A stretch of DNA of 64,000 nt. It comes from Algoriphagus sp. Lineage in GTDB: Bacteria; Bacteroidota; Bacteroidia; Cytophagales; Cyclobacteriaceae. This document shows, piece after piece, positions 62,451 through 64,000 of the stretch. The stretch's first letter is position 1. Each line of letters starts with the position of its first letter. Location of the stretch: assembly GCF_030694375.1 (NCBI RefSeq), contig NZ_JAUXYL010000026.1:1-64000 (forward strand), given 5' to 3'. Made by a program: the position numbers and the translations under genes. Under the pieces are notes generated by a model. That model was not told where the DNA came from. It worked only from the letters and a program-made list of their open reading frames with translations, and did not search any database.

Positions 62451-63788
62451 TTACACCTTTGTAAGCTGCTTTGCAATGCTTGTTTGATAAGCTGACCAAG
62501 CAGGAATGATGGATGCCAGCACACCTACTCCTAACGCATAAGCTATGATCCAAAGTTCTTGTTTCAAGAAAATCCATGGCTGAAGTGCAGCAACCACATT
62601 TTGATCGCTTTGGCTGACCAGCAACCAAAGGAATGAATGGCCCAAAGCAATGCCCAAAACTGCGCCCAGGAAAGTCAGCATCAATCCTTCCAAAAAAATC
62701 AAAGCAAGCAATTGCGTTCGCGAGGCCCCAATCGCTCTCAGAATTGCCAAGTCATACTTCCGCTCTTTCAGCGAATTATAAAGCGCAATAAAAATCCCAA
62801 GCCCAGCGATCACTATCAATACTACCGCCAAACCTTGCAGAAGACTGATGCCCACACCCAATAATTCAAATAACCTCGACATCTCAAATGAAGGAGACGC
62901 TGCTTGCATGGAAGTTCCGGAATTTATCATTCGCGGCAATTGAACTGCCGCGATGGGGTTACGATATTGAAGCAACAGTGTGGTCACTTCACGATCCTGA
63001 TCAGAAATGGGAAAGCCGGTTTTGGATACCGCCGCATGAAATTTCGCGTGTTCATCTGAATCATGATTTTCGGTGGCATCATGTCCTTCAGAGTCATGAT
63101 CATGATCTTCATGAGCTTCTTTATCACTTGCTTCTGCCAAAGGGCTGCTTTCCGGTTCAACGGCCACAGGCTCTTCATCATGAGTATACCAAACCGATTC
63201 AATACTGGTCAAAATCAAACGGTCCACCACATTTCCTCGCGGCGCAAGGATTCCTGAAACCACGAAATTATGTTCATCGTGGTCATGACTTCCTTCACTG
63301 ATCCCATGGCTTGAGGTGAATTCATCCCCGAGTTTCAACTTTAATTTTGTAGCAATTTCAGAACCGATCACTACTTCAAAAGGCACTTCCCAAGGCTTTC
63401 CATCGGCAAAATCAACACCATAGAGTTCGAGATAATCGTGATTGGTTCCCACGATTCTGAATCCCTGAAAATTATCACCGAGCGCCATTGGAATGATTTT
63501 TTTCACCAGCCGATTTCGGGAGAGTCGCTGTGCTTCTTCCATTTTGATATTTCCCGTGGGAAAATCGATATGGTATACTGAGGAAAGAATCAATTGCAGC
63601 GGACTCCCTTTTGCACCAACTACCAAATCGATTCCTGCCGCATCCTGATTCATCTTTTTCTCAAACTGGTCCTGAATCAACAGCAACACCGTAATGATCG
63701 CCAAGCCCAAGGCAAGGAGAAAGACATTCAATCCTGTAGAAAGCGGCCGAAACGTCAGATATTTCCAGCTGATCTTAAATAGATTCAT
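62451..63788 (-). CDS. FtsX/LolE-type ABC permease with a histidine-rich loop
   Basis: A 445-residue permease with one N-terminal helix, a large periplasmic region (about 45-305) and three C-terminal helices carrying the FtsX signature ([20 protein letters not shown]). The periplasmic region has two His/Asp-rich tracts: [13 protein letters not shown] (161-173) and a cluster from His226 to His251 with seven His. These look like divalent metal binding sites, pointing to a zinc- or copper-linked transporter rather than a plain lipoprotein exporter. It overlaps the ATPase gene by 4 bp. Confidence 0.88.
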   Translation of the reverse strand: MNLFKISWKYLTFRPLSTGLNVFLLALGLAIITVLLLIQDQFEKKMNQDAAGIDLVVGAKGSPLQLILSSVYHIDFPTGNIKMEEAQRLSRNRLVKKIIPMALGDNFQGFRIVGTNHDYLELYGVDFADGKPWEVPFEVVIGSEIATKLKLKLGDEFTSSHGISEGSHDHDEHNFVVSGILAPRGNVVDRLILTSIESVWYTHDEEPVAVEPESSPLAEASDKEAHEDHDHDSEGHDATENHDSDEHAKFHAAVSKTGFPISDQDREVTTLLLQYRNPIAAVQLPRMINSGTSMQAASPSFEMSRLFELLGVGISLLQGLAVVLIVIAGLGIFIALYNSLKERKYDLAILRAIGASRTQLLALIFLEGLMLTFLGAVLGIALGHSFLWLLVSQSDQNVVAALQPWIFLKQELWIIAYALGVGVLASIIPAWSAYQTSIAKQLTKV

Positions 63789-64000
63789 GAGGCTAAGACT
63801 TCGATAAAATGAGGAATATGATTTTTCACCCGCTGATCATGTGTAACGATAATGAGTGCCGCTCCGATTTTCTGAGCTTGTGCTTTCAGCAGCCGGATGA
63901 CTTTCTCGGTATTTTCATCATCGAGACTGGAGGTAGGTTCATCAGCCAAAATCAACTTTGGATTGGTAACCAAAGCCCTTGCAATGGATACACGCTGCGC
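63785..64000 (-). CDS. ABC transporter ATP-binding protein (LolD-like), truncated by the window edge
   Basis: Only the C-terminal 71 codons are inside the window; the start lies beyond 64000. The visible part has [20 protein letters not shown] (end of signature and Walker B), [13 protein letters not shown], and the H-loop [10 protein letters not shown]. It belongs to the LolD/MacB class that pairs with FtsX-type permeases such as the one it overlaps by 4 bp. Confidence 0.9.
   Translation of the reverse strand, partial: AQRVSIARALVTNPKLILADEPTSSLDDENTEKVIRLLKAQAQKIGAALIIVTHDQRVKNHIPHFIEVLAS

Overview
The window looks like a chromosomal segment of a Bacteroidota bacterium, most probably a member of Cytophagales in the Cyclobacteriaceae (Algoriphagus/Cyclobacterium-like). 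The placement is inferred from content: type IX secretion parts (a CHU_C-type C-terminal sorting domain followed by PorP/SprF), DUF6089, BatD, two OmpH genes behind bamA, an enlarged NusB, many lipoprotein signals, starts without a clear Shine-Dalgarno, and promoters of the TTTG-N18/19-TAnnTTTG type. No tRNA or rRNA gene, CRISPR array or prophage was recognised.

1-11.3 kb: the 3' end of a giant MBG-repeat surface protein and its PorP/SprF partner, then a reverse-strand signalling block: an RsbQ-like hydrolase with a PAS histidine kinase, a 1630-residue kinase with about ten PAS domains and one GAF domain, a decayed histidine kinase tail, a single-domain response regulator, and a thioredoxin. 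11.4-18.8 kb: the conserved envelope cluster CBS-nadK-DUF6089-uppS-bamA-ompH-ompH. 18.8-31.4 kb: an oxygenase with a chromate transporter, serS, then nusB-YtxH-DUF1573-yajC-YbbR-coaE, leucine dehydrogenase and an ABC exporter. 31.5-38.6 kb: a dicarboxylate/amino-acid symporter, aroC, batD, amtB with P-II, and a sugar nucleotidyltransferase.

38.6-41.5 kb is a plastic strip: an orphan antitoxin-like gene merged with the tail of a second nucleotidyltransferase, a 205-bp element with perfect terminal inverted repeats, gene remnants, a 42-residue membrane protein, hairpins, and a complete IS4-family insertion sequence next to a gene that seems to have lost its 5' end. 41.6-47.8 kb: redox enzymes (DAO-type oxidoreductase, alditol-oxidase-like enzyme, two haem-binding proteins), a hydrolase and an alkaline phosphatase. 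47.8-48.7 kb is a non-coding repeat island. 48.7-53.1 kb: a YceI-porin-YceI operon, a lipoprotein-type methyltransferase and half of an M20 peptidase. 54.2-64.0 kb: MmcQ/YjbR plus hydrolase, a GH10 xylanase lipoprotein, meaB, the hemJ-SCO-cytochrome c operon, a class IV aminotransferase, and an ABC system with a histidine-rich permease loop.

The most unusual signal is a short repeat family that runs exactly from one start codon (ATG-AA-TCGAGC) to the start codon of a signal-peptide gene. Two tandem copies lie before the gene at 23412, one before 52400, and one (reverse strand) before bamA, where it lengthens the open frame. Other items worth a check are the RsbQ-like/PAS-kinase pair, the histidine-rich ABC permease, the decayed kinase between an intact kinase and its likely regulator, and the repeat island at 47.9-48.7 kb.
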